Shown piece after piece: positions 1-6,461 of a stretch of DNA of 8,394 bases. The stretch comes from an uncultured bacterium (GTDB taxonomy: Bacteria > Planctomycetota > Phycisphaerae > Phycisphaerales > UBA1924): contig CALKYH010000220.1 of NCBI GenBank assembly GCA_938003595.1, positions 1 through 8,394 of the forward strand, in the 5' to 3' direction. Below the pieces are notes generated by a model. The model was not told the DNA's origin. It did not search any database and worked only from the letters and a program-made list of their open reading frames with translations. The translations under genes and the position numbers were made by a program. Position 1 is the first letter of the stretch. The number at the start of each line of letters is the position of its first letter.

Positions 1-19
1 GTCAGAATGTCGACCTCTA

Positions 20-826
20 TCACCGCCGCCGGCGCAGACCCGCGAGCGCCGCGAGCGCCAGCAGCGCCGCGCCGCCCGGAGCGGGGATGCGGTTGGTGGC
101 GATCAGCGCGAACAGCGAGCCCTCGTCGGCGAAGAAGACCTCCGCGAGGCTGTCGTCGTCGAGCAGGTTCGCCAGCGTCATCGCCTCGCCGGCGATCGCC
201 CAGCCGGCCAGCCCGGACTCGAAGCCCGCGTTGCTCAGGCCGATCGGGGCGCCCGTCGGGCTGTTCACGATCAGGCCGTCGATCGCCAGCGCGCTCTCGG
301 CCGCCGTGTCGTCCGAGTCCGCCACGAGAAACTCGATCATGACCTCGCCGCCGCTGGGCTCGCCGGCGCCGATCGCCGCCGGGACGGTCAGCGTCATCTC
401 ATTCCAGCCGATGATCCCGCTGTCGAAAACGAGGCTGCCGCCCAGGCCCTGCGGCGTGCGGACGGAGCCGTCCACATCCGGATTCTCGAAGTCGAACGCC
501 TCGAACTCCACATCGCCGTTGTACGAGGGGTCGTCCACGGCCCCGCCGAACATCGCCAGCGTCTCGCCCGAATCGGCGTCGAACAGGCGAACACGGAACA
601 CGTCGTTGTAGTCGTCCGGATCCGGGTCCTCGTCCGTCATGAACGCGTACGAGAAGGTGACCGTCGAACCGGCGCTCAGGAACCCGAGCGACCGCGTGAT
701 CCACGACCCCTCCGTCTCGATCGTCCCGTTGCCGTCCAGGTCAGAGCCGATCGGGGGCAGGGTGCCGCCGGCGATCGCCGAGGTTGAAACGGCCGCGCCG
801 AGCGCGATGAGCAGTGCATGGTGCAT
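20..826 (-). CDS. Secreted protein with C-terminal PEP-CTERM-like sorting signal
   Basis: This encodes a 268-residue exported protein, probably cell-surface or matrix material; no enzymatic motif is visible. Residues 1-19 form a short signal peptide ending at SAIA-GG. Residues 40-188 look like a beta jelly-roll: a YNDVFRVRLFD strand, GWNEMTLTVPA, and an acidic D-S-D-D stretch before SALAIDG resemble the 'choice-of-anchor' domains of surface proteins. Residues 198-245 (NAGFESGLAGW to ALIATN) resemble a small carbohydrate-binding-type module. The tail is IPAPGG, about 14 hydrophobic residues, then RRRR, the layout of an exosortase/PEP-CTERM signal with PAPG in place of PEP. The ATG at 826 is chosen because GGAGGAG (833-839) lies 6 nt upstream and the signal peptide begins there; the frame stays open upstream to 940, but that part has no signal-peptide character. 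The specific function is unknown. Confidence 0.85.
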   Translation of the reverse strand: MHHALLIALGAAVSTSAIAGGTLPPIGSDLDGNGTIETEGSWITRSLGFLSAGSTVTFSYAFMTDEDPDPDDYNDVFRVRLFDADSGETLAMFGGAVDDPSYNGDVEFEAFDFENPDVDGSVRTPQGLGGSLVFDSGIIGWNEMTLTVPAAIGAGEPSGGEVMIEFLVADSDDTAAESALAIDGLIVNSPTGAPIGLSNAGFESGLAGWAIAGEAMTLANLLDDDSLAEVFFADEGSLFALIATNRIPAPGGAALLALAALAGLRRRR

Positions 827-911
827 GTCTGACTCCTCCAAAGAGATGGATCCAATTCCACGCGTGCGCCGAGCGAGGCCCTGTGCAAGCCCTCGCCCGG
901 ATGAGGGGGCC

Positions 912-940
912 AGTATGCGCCCCGCACACCACGCCCACAA
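912..940 (-). promoter_or_regulatory. Candidate sigma70-like promoter of the secreted protein gene
   Basis: On the minus strand TTGTGG (935-940) and CATACT (912-917) are separated by 17 nt, giving a leader of roughly 80 nt before the ATG at 826. The matches to TTGACA/TATAAT are partial. The same TTGTGGGC start recurs upstream of mscL. This is pattern matching only. Confidence 0.25.
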
Positions 941-987
941 CAGGAAATCTGCATGAACAAAGCCCGATCATGCGCAATGTTCGCGCG

Positions 988-1020
988 AGATCGCCCCTCA
1001 CACGCCCGAATCGGCGATCT
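988..1020. repeat. Perfect 8-bp inverted repeat AGATCGCC / GGCGATCT
   Basis: The arms lie at 988-995 and 1013-1020 with a 17-nt loop, immediately downstream of the stop codon of the phosphatase remnant. It could be a transcription terminator for the minus-strand unit, but no T-tract follows. A second, weaker pair, GCATGA (951-956) and TCATGC (968-973), lies next to it. The stretch between the first gene's leader and the remnant holds nothing else I can recognise. Confidence 0.3.
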
Positions 1021-1028
1021 TCCGCGCG

Positions 1029-1220
1029 TCAATTTTCTCGCTTGATCACCACGAGCGTCACATCGTCCTCCGCCGGCATTTCCCCCGAGATCGCCGGCGA
1101 CGCGCCCGTGAGCCGCTCGATGATCGTCCCCGCAGGTTGCGGCGCCGCGCCGATCACCGCCGCGCGCAGCCGCTCCGGTCCGAACCGATCGCCCGGGGTG
1201 TACGAGCGCTCGAACAGCCC
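1029..1220 (-). pseudogene. Remnant of a PP2C/SpoIIE-type phosphatase (C-terminal ~63 residues)
   Basis: Read on the minus strand, this stretch gives GLFERSYTPGDRFGPERLR near its start and EDDVTLVVIKREN before a TGA at 1029-1031. That is the characteristic end of SpoIIE/RsbU PP2C phosphatases: the segment after the TDG motif, an FG-x-E/D-RL helix, and the DD(V/I)T metal-binding strand. The intact phosphatase in this window ends the same way (MFGKDRLR, then KDDITFVVIK). The usual TDG is replaced by PGGG, no upstream motif is present, the frame closes at 1281-1283, and no credible start codon exists. I therefore read it as a 5'-truncated, decayed gene between the SYLF lipoprotein gene and the secreted-protein gene. 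The alternative, an unusual short gene, is unlikely because the catalytic core is absent. Confidence 0.6.
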
Positions 1221-1316
1221 GCCGCCTGGCCGATCGCGCCGGTCGCAGGAGTCGCCCCCCGTTATGCCGCCTCCGGCGCGTCAGCGACGCCGCAGGGACG
1301 GGGGCCGTATCGGGGC

Positions 1317-1868
1317 TTACGGGTAGTACTTGAACTTCTGGCCGCCGATGCTCGCCTCGAACATGAGCCCGCCGTTGGGCATCGTGAACACCGCCACGCC
1401 GTCGGAATAGTCCGCCGTCGCCGCCGCGCCCGCCGACGCCGCCACCGCCGAGGCGTTCGCCGAGAACTCCAGGTTGTTGCTCTTGAACGTCTCCATCGCC
1501 GCCTCGTTCTGGAAGAAAACGATCTCGGCGTAGCTCTGCCCCCCCAGCTGCGCGCCGACCGTCACCTGCGTCACTTCCGCCGTGCCGATGCGCCGCCCGT
1601 TCTCGTACACGATCCCGCCCTCGCCGTGCGCGGCGCCGACGCCGATCGCGCCCTTCGTGATCTCCGAGAACACGACATAGCCGTACGAGTTGTCGAAGAA
1701 CTTCTGAATCGAAGGATCCTCGGCCTTGAAACGGGCGATCGCGTCCGTCGTCTGCACGCTCCGCTCGTTCGCGCTGGTCTGGTTGGTCTCCGCGTCGCGG
1801 TAGCTCGAGCAGCCGCCGATAAGCGTCGCGGCGGCGATCAATGAGAAAAGTGTGGTGGTCTGGTGCAT
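1317..1868 (-). CDS. SYLF (Ysc84-type) domain lipoprotein
   Basis: This is a 183-residue lipoprotein. The signal peptide ends in the lipobox LIGGC with the lipidated Cys at residue 20. Residues about 40-183 match the SYLF/Ysc84 family: IQKFFDNSYGYVVFSEITKGAIGVGAAHGEGGIVYENG, then GAQLGGQSYAEIVFF, NEAAMETFKS, and the C-terminal GLMFEASIGGQKFKYY. Family members bind lipids (phosphoinositides in eukaryotes); bacterial ones are mostly uncharacterised envelope lipoproteins, so a membrane-associated role is an inference. The start at 1868 is supported by the lipobox position and by GGAG (1878-1881) 9 nt upstream; the open frame continues upstream without useful content. The C-terminus is at the usual family end point, so the gene appears complete. 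The phosphatase remnant follows it on the same strand. Confidence 0.9.
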   Translation of the reverse strand: MHQTTTLFSLIAAATLIGGCSSYRDAETNQTSANERSVQTTDAIARFKAEDPSIQKFFDNSYGYVVFSEITKGAIGVGAAHGEGGIVYENGRRIGTAEVTQVTVGAQLGGQSYAEIVFFQNEAAMETFKSNNLEFSANASAVAASAGAAATADYSDGVAVFTMPNGGLMFEASIGGQKFKYYP

Positions 1869-1902
1869 GGGTCGAGTCTCCGTAGTGGGGTGCGTATGAG
1901 CG

Positions 1903-1959
1903 ATAATCTCGCCCAACGGCGTGAAACAAACGCGAGCCGGGCGTGAATCCCGCTTCACG
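1903..1959 (-). promoter_or_regulatory. Candidate promoter and operator region of the SYLF gene
   Basis: On the minus strand a possible -35 TTTGTT (1925-1930) and -10 GATTAT (1903-1908) are separated by 16 nt. Two direct copies of TTCACGCC (1918-1925 and 1940-1947) start 22 bp apart, about two helical turns. An inverted TTCACG (1954-1959) pairs with the second copy across a 6-nt spacer. The first copy touches the -35 box, as a repressor or activator site might. This is inferred from pattern only. Confidence 0.3.
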
Positions 1960-2008
1960 ACCGTCGCCCGCACATGCTACAGAAGCGACAGTCGGGTTTG
2001 ATTCGGTA

Positions 2009-2036
2009 TTGCATTCGCACCCGCCCTCCCTACTCT
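2009..2036 (+). promoter_or_regulatory. Weak promoter candidate for the second secreted protein
   Basis: TTGCAT (2009-2014) and TACTCT (2031-2036) are separated by 16 nt, about 100 nt before the ATG at 2137. This AT-richer patch is the only one in the otherwise C-rich leader. Matches to consensus are partial. Confidence 0.2.
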
Positions 2037-2136
2037 GGACTCGCCCGCGGAACGCACAGGCCGCGGCCGACACGATGCACCCCTCGCGCCGCTCCGCAGC
2101 CCAGTGGGCGGCGCCCCCTCAGGGAGGAGTCCGCCC

Positions 2137-2673
2137 ATGCTGTCTTCGTTCATCGCCGCCACGCTCTGCGCCGCCACGGGCGCCGTCCCTCCCGACCTCG
2201 TCCCGCAGGTGGACCCCGTCACCGGCCTGGGCGCATTCCGCGGCTCATTCTCCGACAGCGCCCCCAGCCCCTTCGTCCCCGTCGGCACGATCGGCCTGCT
2301 GCGCGCGCCCGGCCTCGTCCCCGCCGATCCCCTCGAATCCGCCAGCGGGCTCATCGTCTCCTGGGGAGAGCGCCCGATCGAGTACATCCTCGAGATGCCG
2401 CTCTCGCACGACGAGGGCGAAGCGCTGGAAGTCGTCGCCCTGCTCGACGCCTGGGCTTCGCAGGTGCAGACGCCGGCCGCGCCCGTCGCCGCCGATCGCT
2501 TCTTCGTCAGCGCAGCCGGCGCCTCGTCCGACGGCCTCGAACGCGCCGTCATGGGCTTCGTCAACAACGAGCGCGCCGGCCGTTCCGAGCAGATCCGCTT
2601 CGTGCCCGGCCCCGGCGCCCCCGTCGCCCTCGCGGGAGCCGTTCTGCTGACCCTCCGCCGCCGCCGCGCCTGA
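2137..2673 (+). CDS. Unrecognised exported protein with PEP-CTERM-like tail
   Basis: This is a 178-residue protein of a family I do not recognise. Residues 1-17 form a short, hydrophobic signal-like segment without a basic N-terminus. The body (residues 18-150) has an FRGSFSDSAPSPFVPVG stretch, a likely beta segment IEYILEMPLS, an acidic helix-like HDEGEALEVVALLDAW, and FFVSAAG, with no catalytic motif. The end is PGPGAP, about 11 hydrophobic residues, then RRRRA, the same architecture as the tail of the secreted protein at the left of the window. Both may therefore be exosortase substrates, though no exosortase is present here. The ATG at 2137 is supported by a strong AGGGAGGAG (2121-2129) 7 nt upstream. 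A hairpin follows the stop codon, so it is probably transcribed alone. Confidence 0.75.
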   Translation: MLSSFIAATLCAATGAVPPDLVPQVDPVTGLGAFRGSFSDSAPSPFVPVGTIGLLRAPGLVPADPLESASGLIVSWGERPIEYILEMPLSHDEGEALEVVALLDAWASQVQTPAAPVAADRFFVSAAGASSDGLERAVMGFVNNERAGRSEQIRFVPGPGAPVALAGAVLLTLRRRRA

Positions 2674-2675
2674 TC

Positions 2676-2699
2676 GAGGACATCCGAATCCGGATGCTC
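2676..2699 (+). terminator. Hairpin just after the second secreted protein gene
   Basis: CATCCG (2681-2686) and CGGATG (2691-2696) pair around a 4-nt loop, and outer GAG/CTC bases extend the stem past a 2-nt bulge. It begins 2 nt after the TGA. There is no T-run, so it may be a Rho-dependent or mRNA-stabilising structure rather than a classical intrinsic terminator. Confidence 0.4.
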
Positions 2700-2803
2700 A
2701 GGGACCGCGAATCGTCCCCGGAGTTGGTCGCATCCAACCCCGGGGCGTCGCCGCGCCGCCGCGCCCCCGCGAACCTAGGCTGACCCTCCCGCATCCAACC
2801 ACC
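2700..2803. other. Leader region of the msrA gene
   Basis: This short intergenic stretch holds an 11-bp direct repeat, CGCATCCAACC, at 2729-2739 and 2790-2800, the second copy ending 3 nt before the msrA start codon. TAGGCT at 2776-2781 is a possible -10 element without a matching -35. No Shine-Dalgarno sequence is visible. Confidence 0.3.
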
Positions 2804-3499
2804 ATGCACCGAGTCAAGATCCTTCTCGCGTCCGCCCTCGCCGCGCTCCTCCTCGCCGGTTGCTCCCGCACCGAGGCCCGCGCCGACCGCGCCCCCGAGC
2901 CCGCTCCCGCCATGACCACCGACCCCGCCAAGCCCGCCCCCTCCGACAACCGCGCCGAGGCCGTCTTCGCCGGCGGCTGCTTCTGGTGCGTCGAGGCCGT
3001 CTTCGAAGAACTCGACGGCGTCCACGAGGCCATCTCCGGCTACGCCGGCGGCGACGCCGCGACCGCGAACTATCAGGCCGTCGGCTCCGGTCGCACGAAG
3101 CACGCCGAGGCCGTCAAGATCCTCTACGACCCCGCGGTCATCGACTACGGCACGCTGCTGCAGGTCCACTTCGCCACGCACGACCCCACGACGCTCAACC
3201 GGCAGGGCGCCGACATCGGCCCGCAGTACCGCTCGGCCATCTTCGTCGCCGACGACGACGAGCGCGCCGTCGCCGAGGCCTACATCAAGGCGCTCGACGA
3301 CAGCCATGTCTTCGCGAACCCCGTCGTCACGACCATCGAGCCCCTCACCGGCTTCTACCCCGCCGAGACCTACCACCAGAACTATGTCTGCAACAACCCC
3401 AACGCCGGCTATGTGCGCAATGTCGCATGGCCCAAGGTCGAGAAGGTCCGCAAGAAGTTCGCCGACCGTCTGAAGGACGAGTCGCCGCTGGGCGATTGA
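2804..3499 (+). CDS. msrA: Peptide-methionine (S)-S-oxide reductase, exported lipoprotein form
   Basis: The product reduces methionine-S-sulfoxide in proteins back to methionine, repairing oxidative damage. The 231-residue protein begins with a lipoprotein signal (LLLAGC, lipidated Cys20) and a Pro/Ala-rich linker to about residue 50, so it should act in the envelope rather than the cytoplasm. The catalytic domain starts at AVFAGGCFWCVEAVF: Cys59 is the expected nucleophile. Further family motifs are SGYAGG (79-83), HFATHDPTTLNRQGADIGPQYRS (122-144) and AETYHQNY (187-194). The C-terminal resolving Cys of the usual NP-x-GYC motif is Val (GYV, 202-204); Cys62 and Cys196 remain as candidate resolving residues. 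The first ATG is preferred over Met37 because only it gives the lipobox. No Shine-Dalgarno sequence precedes it. An 84-nt gap separates it from the next gene, so co-transcription is uncertain. Confidence 0.95.
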   Translation: MHRVKILLASALAALLLAGCSRTEARADRAPEPAPAMTTDPAKPAPSDNRAEAVFAGGCFWCVEAVFEELDGVHEAISGYAGGDAATANYQAVGSGRTKHAEAVKILYDPAVIDYGTLLQVHFATHDPTTLNRQGADIGPQYRSAIFVADDDERAVAEAYIKALDDSHVFANPVVTTIEPLTGFYPAETYHQNYVCNNPNAGYVRNVAWPKVEKVRKKFADRLKDESPLGD

Positions 3500-3583
3500 G
3501 GCCGCCAGGCCGTCGCCGGACTGCCCCGGGTCGCTATCCTGTCCTCGCCGCCTGCACCCCGCGGCCACAGGAGCGCTGCCCCC

Positions 3584-3958
3584 ATGACCACCGCCCGTCG
3601 AACCCTGCTCGCCCTCGGCGCCGCCGCCTCGCTCGCCCTCGTCGGCTGCGGCAACTCCACCAACATCCGCCTGGGCGTCAACCAGCAGCTCAGCTACACC
3701 GCCAAGGTCCAGGGCAACGCCACCGTCAAGAACACCGGCTACACGCCCGTCACCATCGTGAAGCGATCCGCCGACACCGAGCAGGTGCTCACCATCTCGC
3801 TCCAGCCCGACAACAAGCAGGATCACTACCTCGAGCCCGGCTCGCGCATCACCTTCATCTCCGGCTACAACCTCCCCTCCGAGTTCGAGCTCTCGTACAC
3901 CTCCAGCATCGCCTCGTCCCTCACGAAGGAAGGGCCCGGCCCCGCGACCGACCAGTGA
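3584..3958 (+). CDS. Small lipoprotein of unknown function
   Basis: This is a 124-residue protein of unknown family. An Arg-containing N-terminus, a hydrophobic stretch and the lipobox LVGC give a lipidated Cys22. The mature part (about 100 residues) alternates polar and hydrophobic residues (LSYTAKVQGNATVKN, PVTIVKRSADTEQVLTISLQP, RITFISGYNL, FELSYTSS), consistent with an all-beta, immunoglobulin-like fold; it has no Cys pair or catalytic motif. AGGAG (3569-3573) lies 10 nt before the ATG. It is the first gene of the likely operon with the membrane protein, sensor phosphatase and HAD hydrolase, so it could present or shield an envelope signal for that sensor; this is inference. A weak TATCCT at 3535-3540 may be its -10 element. 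Confidence 0.8.
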   Translation: MTTARRTLLALGAAASLALVGCGNSTNIRLGVNQQLSYTAKVQGNATVKNTGYTPVTIVKRSADTEQVLTISLQPDNKQDHYLEPGSRITFISGYNLPSEFELSYTSSIASSLTKEGPGPATDQ

Positions 3959-3978
3959 TCGCCGGGCCGCCCTCCGTC

Positions 3979-4449
3979 ATGGCCGAGCCGAAGCCCGCCA
4001 CCATCGTGCCCCGCGCCTCCCGCTGGCTCTCCCACGCCGCGGGCCTCATCGTCGCGCTCATGGCCGTGCTGCACATGGCCGGCCACCTGCGCACGCGCCC
4101 GCCCAAGTCCGCCGACGAGGCCGCGCTCCGCGACCTCATGGCCACGCTGGAGTTCTCCTTCCTCGGTGGGCGCTTCACCATGAACGACGCCCGCGCCACC
4201 CTCAACTGGTTCTACTTCGGCTTCGCCGTCCTCGCCGCCGCCATCGTCGCGCTCGCCATGCCCGCGCTCGTCCGCTATCCCTCCGTCTTCGCGCGCATCC
4301 AGCTCCTCTTCGCCTTCGTCCTCGTCCTCACCGGCGGCGTCTCCCTCTTCCACGGCTTCACCATGCCCGGCCCCGCCTTCCTCCTCGCGGCGCTCCTCAG
4401 CGCCGGCGCCGCCGTCCTGACCATCCCCAAGCCGGATCCCTCCGCTTAG
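3979..4449 (+). CDS. Four-helix integral membrane protein of unknown function
   Basis: This is a 156-residue protein with four predicted membrane helices at about residues 18-36, 76-98, 106-125 and 131-150. A 38-residue loop between helices 1 and 2 carries HMAGHLRTRPPKSADEAALRDLMATLEFSFLGG. The layout of a short His-bearing first helix, an extended loop with a conserved-looking Met/Gly stretch and three tightly packed helices resembles small uncharacterised four-helix families of the LIC_13387 kind, but I cannot confirm membership. The ATG at 3979 gives a 20-nt gap after the lipoprotein gene. A GTG at 3955 would instead overlap the preceding TGA by 4 nt (GTGA) and add 8 residues, implying translational coupling. 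Neither start has a Shine-Dalgarno sequence. The sensor phosphatase gene begins 24 nt after its stop. Confidence 0.75.
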   Translation: MAEPKPATIVPRASRWLSHAAGLIVALMAVLHMAGHLRTRPPKSADEAALRDLMATLEFSFLGGRFTMNDARATLNWFYFGFAVLAAAIVALAMPALVRYPSVFARIQLLFAFVLVLTGGVSLFHGFTMPGPAFLLAALLSAGAAVLTIPKPDPSA

Positions 4450-4473
4450 CCGGCGACCGCAGCCGAGCCTCCC

Positions 4474-6441
4474 ATGAGCGATCGACCCCAGGCGCGGCTC
4501 CTCCACCCCAACTCCTGGCCCATCGCTGCGCGCCTCTCGCTCGACCTCGCCCTTGCGGCGCTGCTGCCCCTGTCCGTCGCTCTCTGGTTCTCTCTCTCCG
4601 AGAGCCGCCGCGACCTCGAGCTCGCCGCCAGGGACCACCTCGAAGTCCTCGCCGGCGCCGCCGCCGACCAGCTCGACCAGCTCATCGCCGAGTCCCGCCG
4701 CGTCGTCGAGGTCCTTTCCGCCGACAGCGCCGTCATCGCCCTCGCCGGCGCCCACGCCGACCAGAGCCCCGACGAGCCCGCCGCGTTCGAGTTTGCCCAG
4801 CGCACGCTCCACGCCACCGAGCGCGCCAACCCGCACATCTCCACTGTCTTCCTGATCGATCGCGACCTCGTCGGCCTCGCCTCCACCAACCCCCGCAACA
4901 TCGGGATGGACCTCTCCTTCCGCACCTACGCGCAGGCCGCGCTCGCCGGAAGGTCCTTCGTCTCCGAGTTCGTCGTCGGCAAGTCCACCGGCGAGCCCGG
5001 CATCTACTGCTCCGCCCCCGTCCGGGGTCACGACCTGACCGACCCCGCCGTGTTCGCCGGCGCCGTCGTCAAGATCCGGGGCGAGGGCGTCTGGGAGCTG
5101 CTCGAGTCGCTCCCCCTCCCCGCCAACTCCATCGCCGCCCTCGTGGACGACCGGGGCGTCATCATCGGGTTCCCCGATCGCAGCCTGCTCTACCACTCCC
5201 TCGGCGTCCTCAGCCCCGAGCAGATCGCCGCCATCGACCCCGAGATCTCCTACGGCGTGCGCTCGATCAACTCCATCGGCCTGCCCGCCCTCATGCCCGC
5301 CGCGACCGACGACTCAACCTCCGGCGCCGTGCAGTTCGAGGTGCCTCCTCGCCTCGCCGCGCAGAGAGCGTCGCAACGGCGCGTCGCCGGCTACGCCGCC
5401 ATGACCGAGCGCCCGTGGAAGGTCTTCATCGTGCAGGAGCAGGCCCAGGCCGACGCCGCCGCGACCGCCCTCGTCCGCAACCAGCTCGCCATCGCCGGCG
5501 TCGTCTCCGCGCTCGCCGTGGGCCTCGCGCTCCTGCGCGCCCGCTCGATCGTGCGGCCCATCAAGGAGCTCGCCGCCGCCGCCGATCAGCTCGGCGCCGG
5601 AGACTTCTCCGCCCGTGCGCCCAAGCATGCGGACGATGAGGTCGGCCGCCTCGCCGACGCCTTCAACCGCATGGCGCCGCGCCTGCAGGACGCCGTCGCC
5701 CTGAAGCAGTCCCTTGAGGTCGCGATGGAGGTCCAGCAGAGTCTCCTCCCCGCGCACAACCCCACGATCGCCGCGCTCGACATCGCGGGCCGCACCCGCT
5801 ACTGCGACGAGACCGGCGGCGACTACTACGACTTCATCGATGTCTCCCAGCCCCACCCCGGCGCCGCGTTCGTGGCGGTGGGGGATGTCATGGGCCACGG
5901 CATCGGCGCGGCGCTGCTCATGGCCTCCGCCCGCGCCGCCCTCCGCGCCGGCGCCCTCGACGGCGACGACCTCGCGCCCCTGCTCGACCGCGTCAACGCC
6001 GTCCTCATCCACGAGGGCAATGTCCGCTTCATGACCCTCGCCATCCTGCTCATCGACCCCGAGCGCAACGAGGTCCGCTGGGCCAGCGCCGGGCACGATC
6101 CCACCATCGTCTACAACCCGCTCACGGACGATTTCCATGAACTCATCGGCGCCGGCATCCCCGTCGGCATCGAGCCCGGCTACACCTACGCCGACTACCG
6201 CCGCGAGGGCCTCAGCCCCGGCCAGGTCCTGGTCGTCGGCACCGACGGCGTCTGGGAAGCCCCCTCGCCCACCGGCGAAATGTTCGGCAAGGACCGCCTC
6301 CGCTCGGTCATCCGCGCCATGCACGATCAGCCCGCCAGCGAGATCGCCAAGGCCATCGAGACCGCCGTGGACGCCTTCCGCGGCACCGCCGCCCAGAAGG
6401 ACGACATCACCTTCGTCGTCATCAAGGTCAAGCCCGTCTGA
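4474..6441 (+). CDS. Membrane sensor serine phosphatase (Cache-like, HAMP, PP2C/SpoIIE)
   Basis: This 655-residue protein is an RsbU/SpoIIE-type phosphatase that should dephosphorylate a phosphoserine/threonine partner such as an anti-sigma-factor antagonist. A first membrane helix (residues 21-41) and a second (338-355) enclose a periplasmic sensor of about 290 residues. Its TVFLIDRDLVGLASTNPRNIGMDLSFRTYAQAALAG (124-159) and TGEPGIYCSAPV are typical of double-Cache domains. HAMP follows at about 354-407 (RPIKELAAAADQLGAGDF, DEVGRLADAFNRM), then a short coiled helix with QQSLLP. The PP2C domain (about 436-655) has the metal-binding motifs GGDYYDF (448-454), GDVMGHGIGAA (470-480), TDG (590-592) and KDDITF (642-647), so it looks catalytically intact. 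No partner protein is encoded nearby. Start without a Shine-Dalgarno sequence. A remnant of a related phosphatase lies on the opposite strand at 1029-1220. Confidence 0.93.
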   Translation: MSDRPQARLLHPNSWPIAARLSLDLALAALLPLSVALWFSLSESRRDLELAARDHLEVLAGAAADQLDQLIAESRRVVEVLSADSAVIALAGAHADQSPDEPAAFEFAQRTLHATERANPHISTVFLIDRDLVGLASTNPRNIGMDLSFRTYAQAALAGRSFVSEFVVGKSTGEPGIYCSAPVRGHDLTDPAVFAGAVVKIRGEGVWELLESLPLPANSIAALVDDRGVIIGFPDRSLLYHSLGVLSPEQIAAIDPEISYGVRSINSIGLPALMPAATDDSTSGAVQFEVPPRLAAQRASQRRVAGYAAMTERPWKVFIVQEQAQADAAATALVRNQLAIAGVVSALAVGLALLRARSIVRPIKELAAAADQLGAGDFSARAPKHADDEVGRLADAFNRMAPRLQDAVALKQSLEVAMEVQQSLLPAHNPTIAALDIAGRTRYCDETGGDYYDFIDVSQPHPGAAFVAVGDVMGHGIGAALLMASARAALRAGALDGDDLAPLLDRVNAVLIHEGNVRFMTLAILLIDPERNEVRWASAGHDPTIVYNPLTDDFHELIGAGIPVGIEPGYTYADYRREGLSPGQVLVVGTDGVWEAPSPTGEMFGKDRLRSVIRAMHDQPASEIAKAIETAVDAFRGTAAQKDDITFVVIKVKPV

Positions 6442-6461
6442 ACGCGCGTACCCTTGCCGCC

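Noticed and set aside
87..611. 174-codon plus-strand open frame
   Set aside because: It lies opposite the secreted-protein gene, is Ser/Pro-rich and has no ribosome-binding site or domain.
191..779. Two GGCGATCGCC palindromes (191-200 and 770-779) resembling HIP1-type sites
   Set aside because: Both encode the same peptide AIAG within the secreted protein, and the palindrome is not abundant elsewhere, so codon choice explains them.
1305..1320. CCGTA / TACGG inverted repeat at the SYLF stop codon as a terminator
   Set aside because: The stem is only 5 bp with an 8-nt loop, overlaps the stop codon and lacks a T-tract, so it is within chance for this composition.
676..2073. Long minus-strand open frame of 465 codons
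   Set aside because: It is Arg/Gly-rich out-of-frame translation of the SYLF gene and its surroundings, lacks domain signals, and conflicts with the lipobox-bearing SYLF frame.
2561..3826. 421-codon minus-strand open frame opposite msrA
   Set aside because: It is a Gly/Val/Asp-rich mirror of GC-rich coding sequence, with no motif, and opposes well-supported genes.
2860..3978. Open frame that would extend the four-helix protein upstream by about 370 residues
   Set aside because: This stretch is an Arg/Pro-rich shadow of msrA and the small lipoprotein; the credible protein starts only at 3979 (or 3955).
3865..5196. 443-codon minus-strand open frame opposite the membrane protein and phosphatase
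   Set aside because: Its Glu/Gly/Asp-rich low-complexity composition is typical of antisense frames of high-GC genes.
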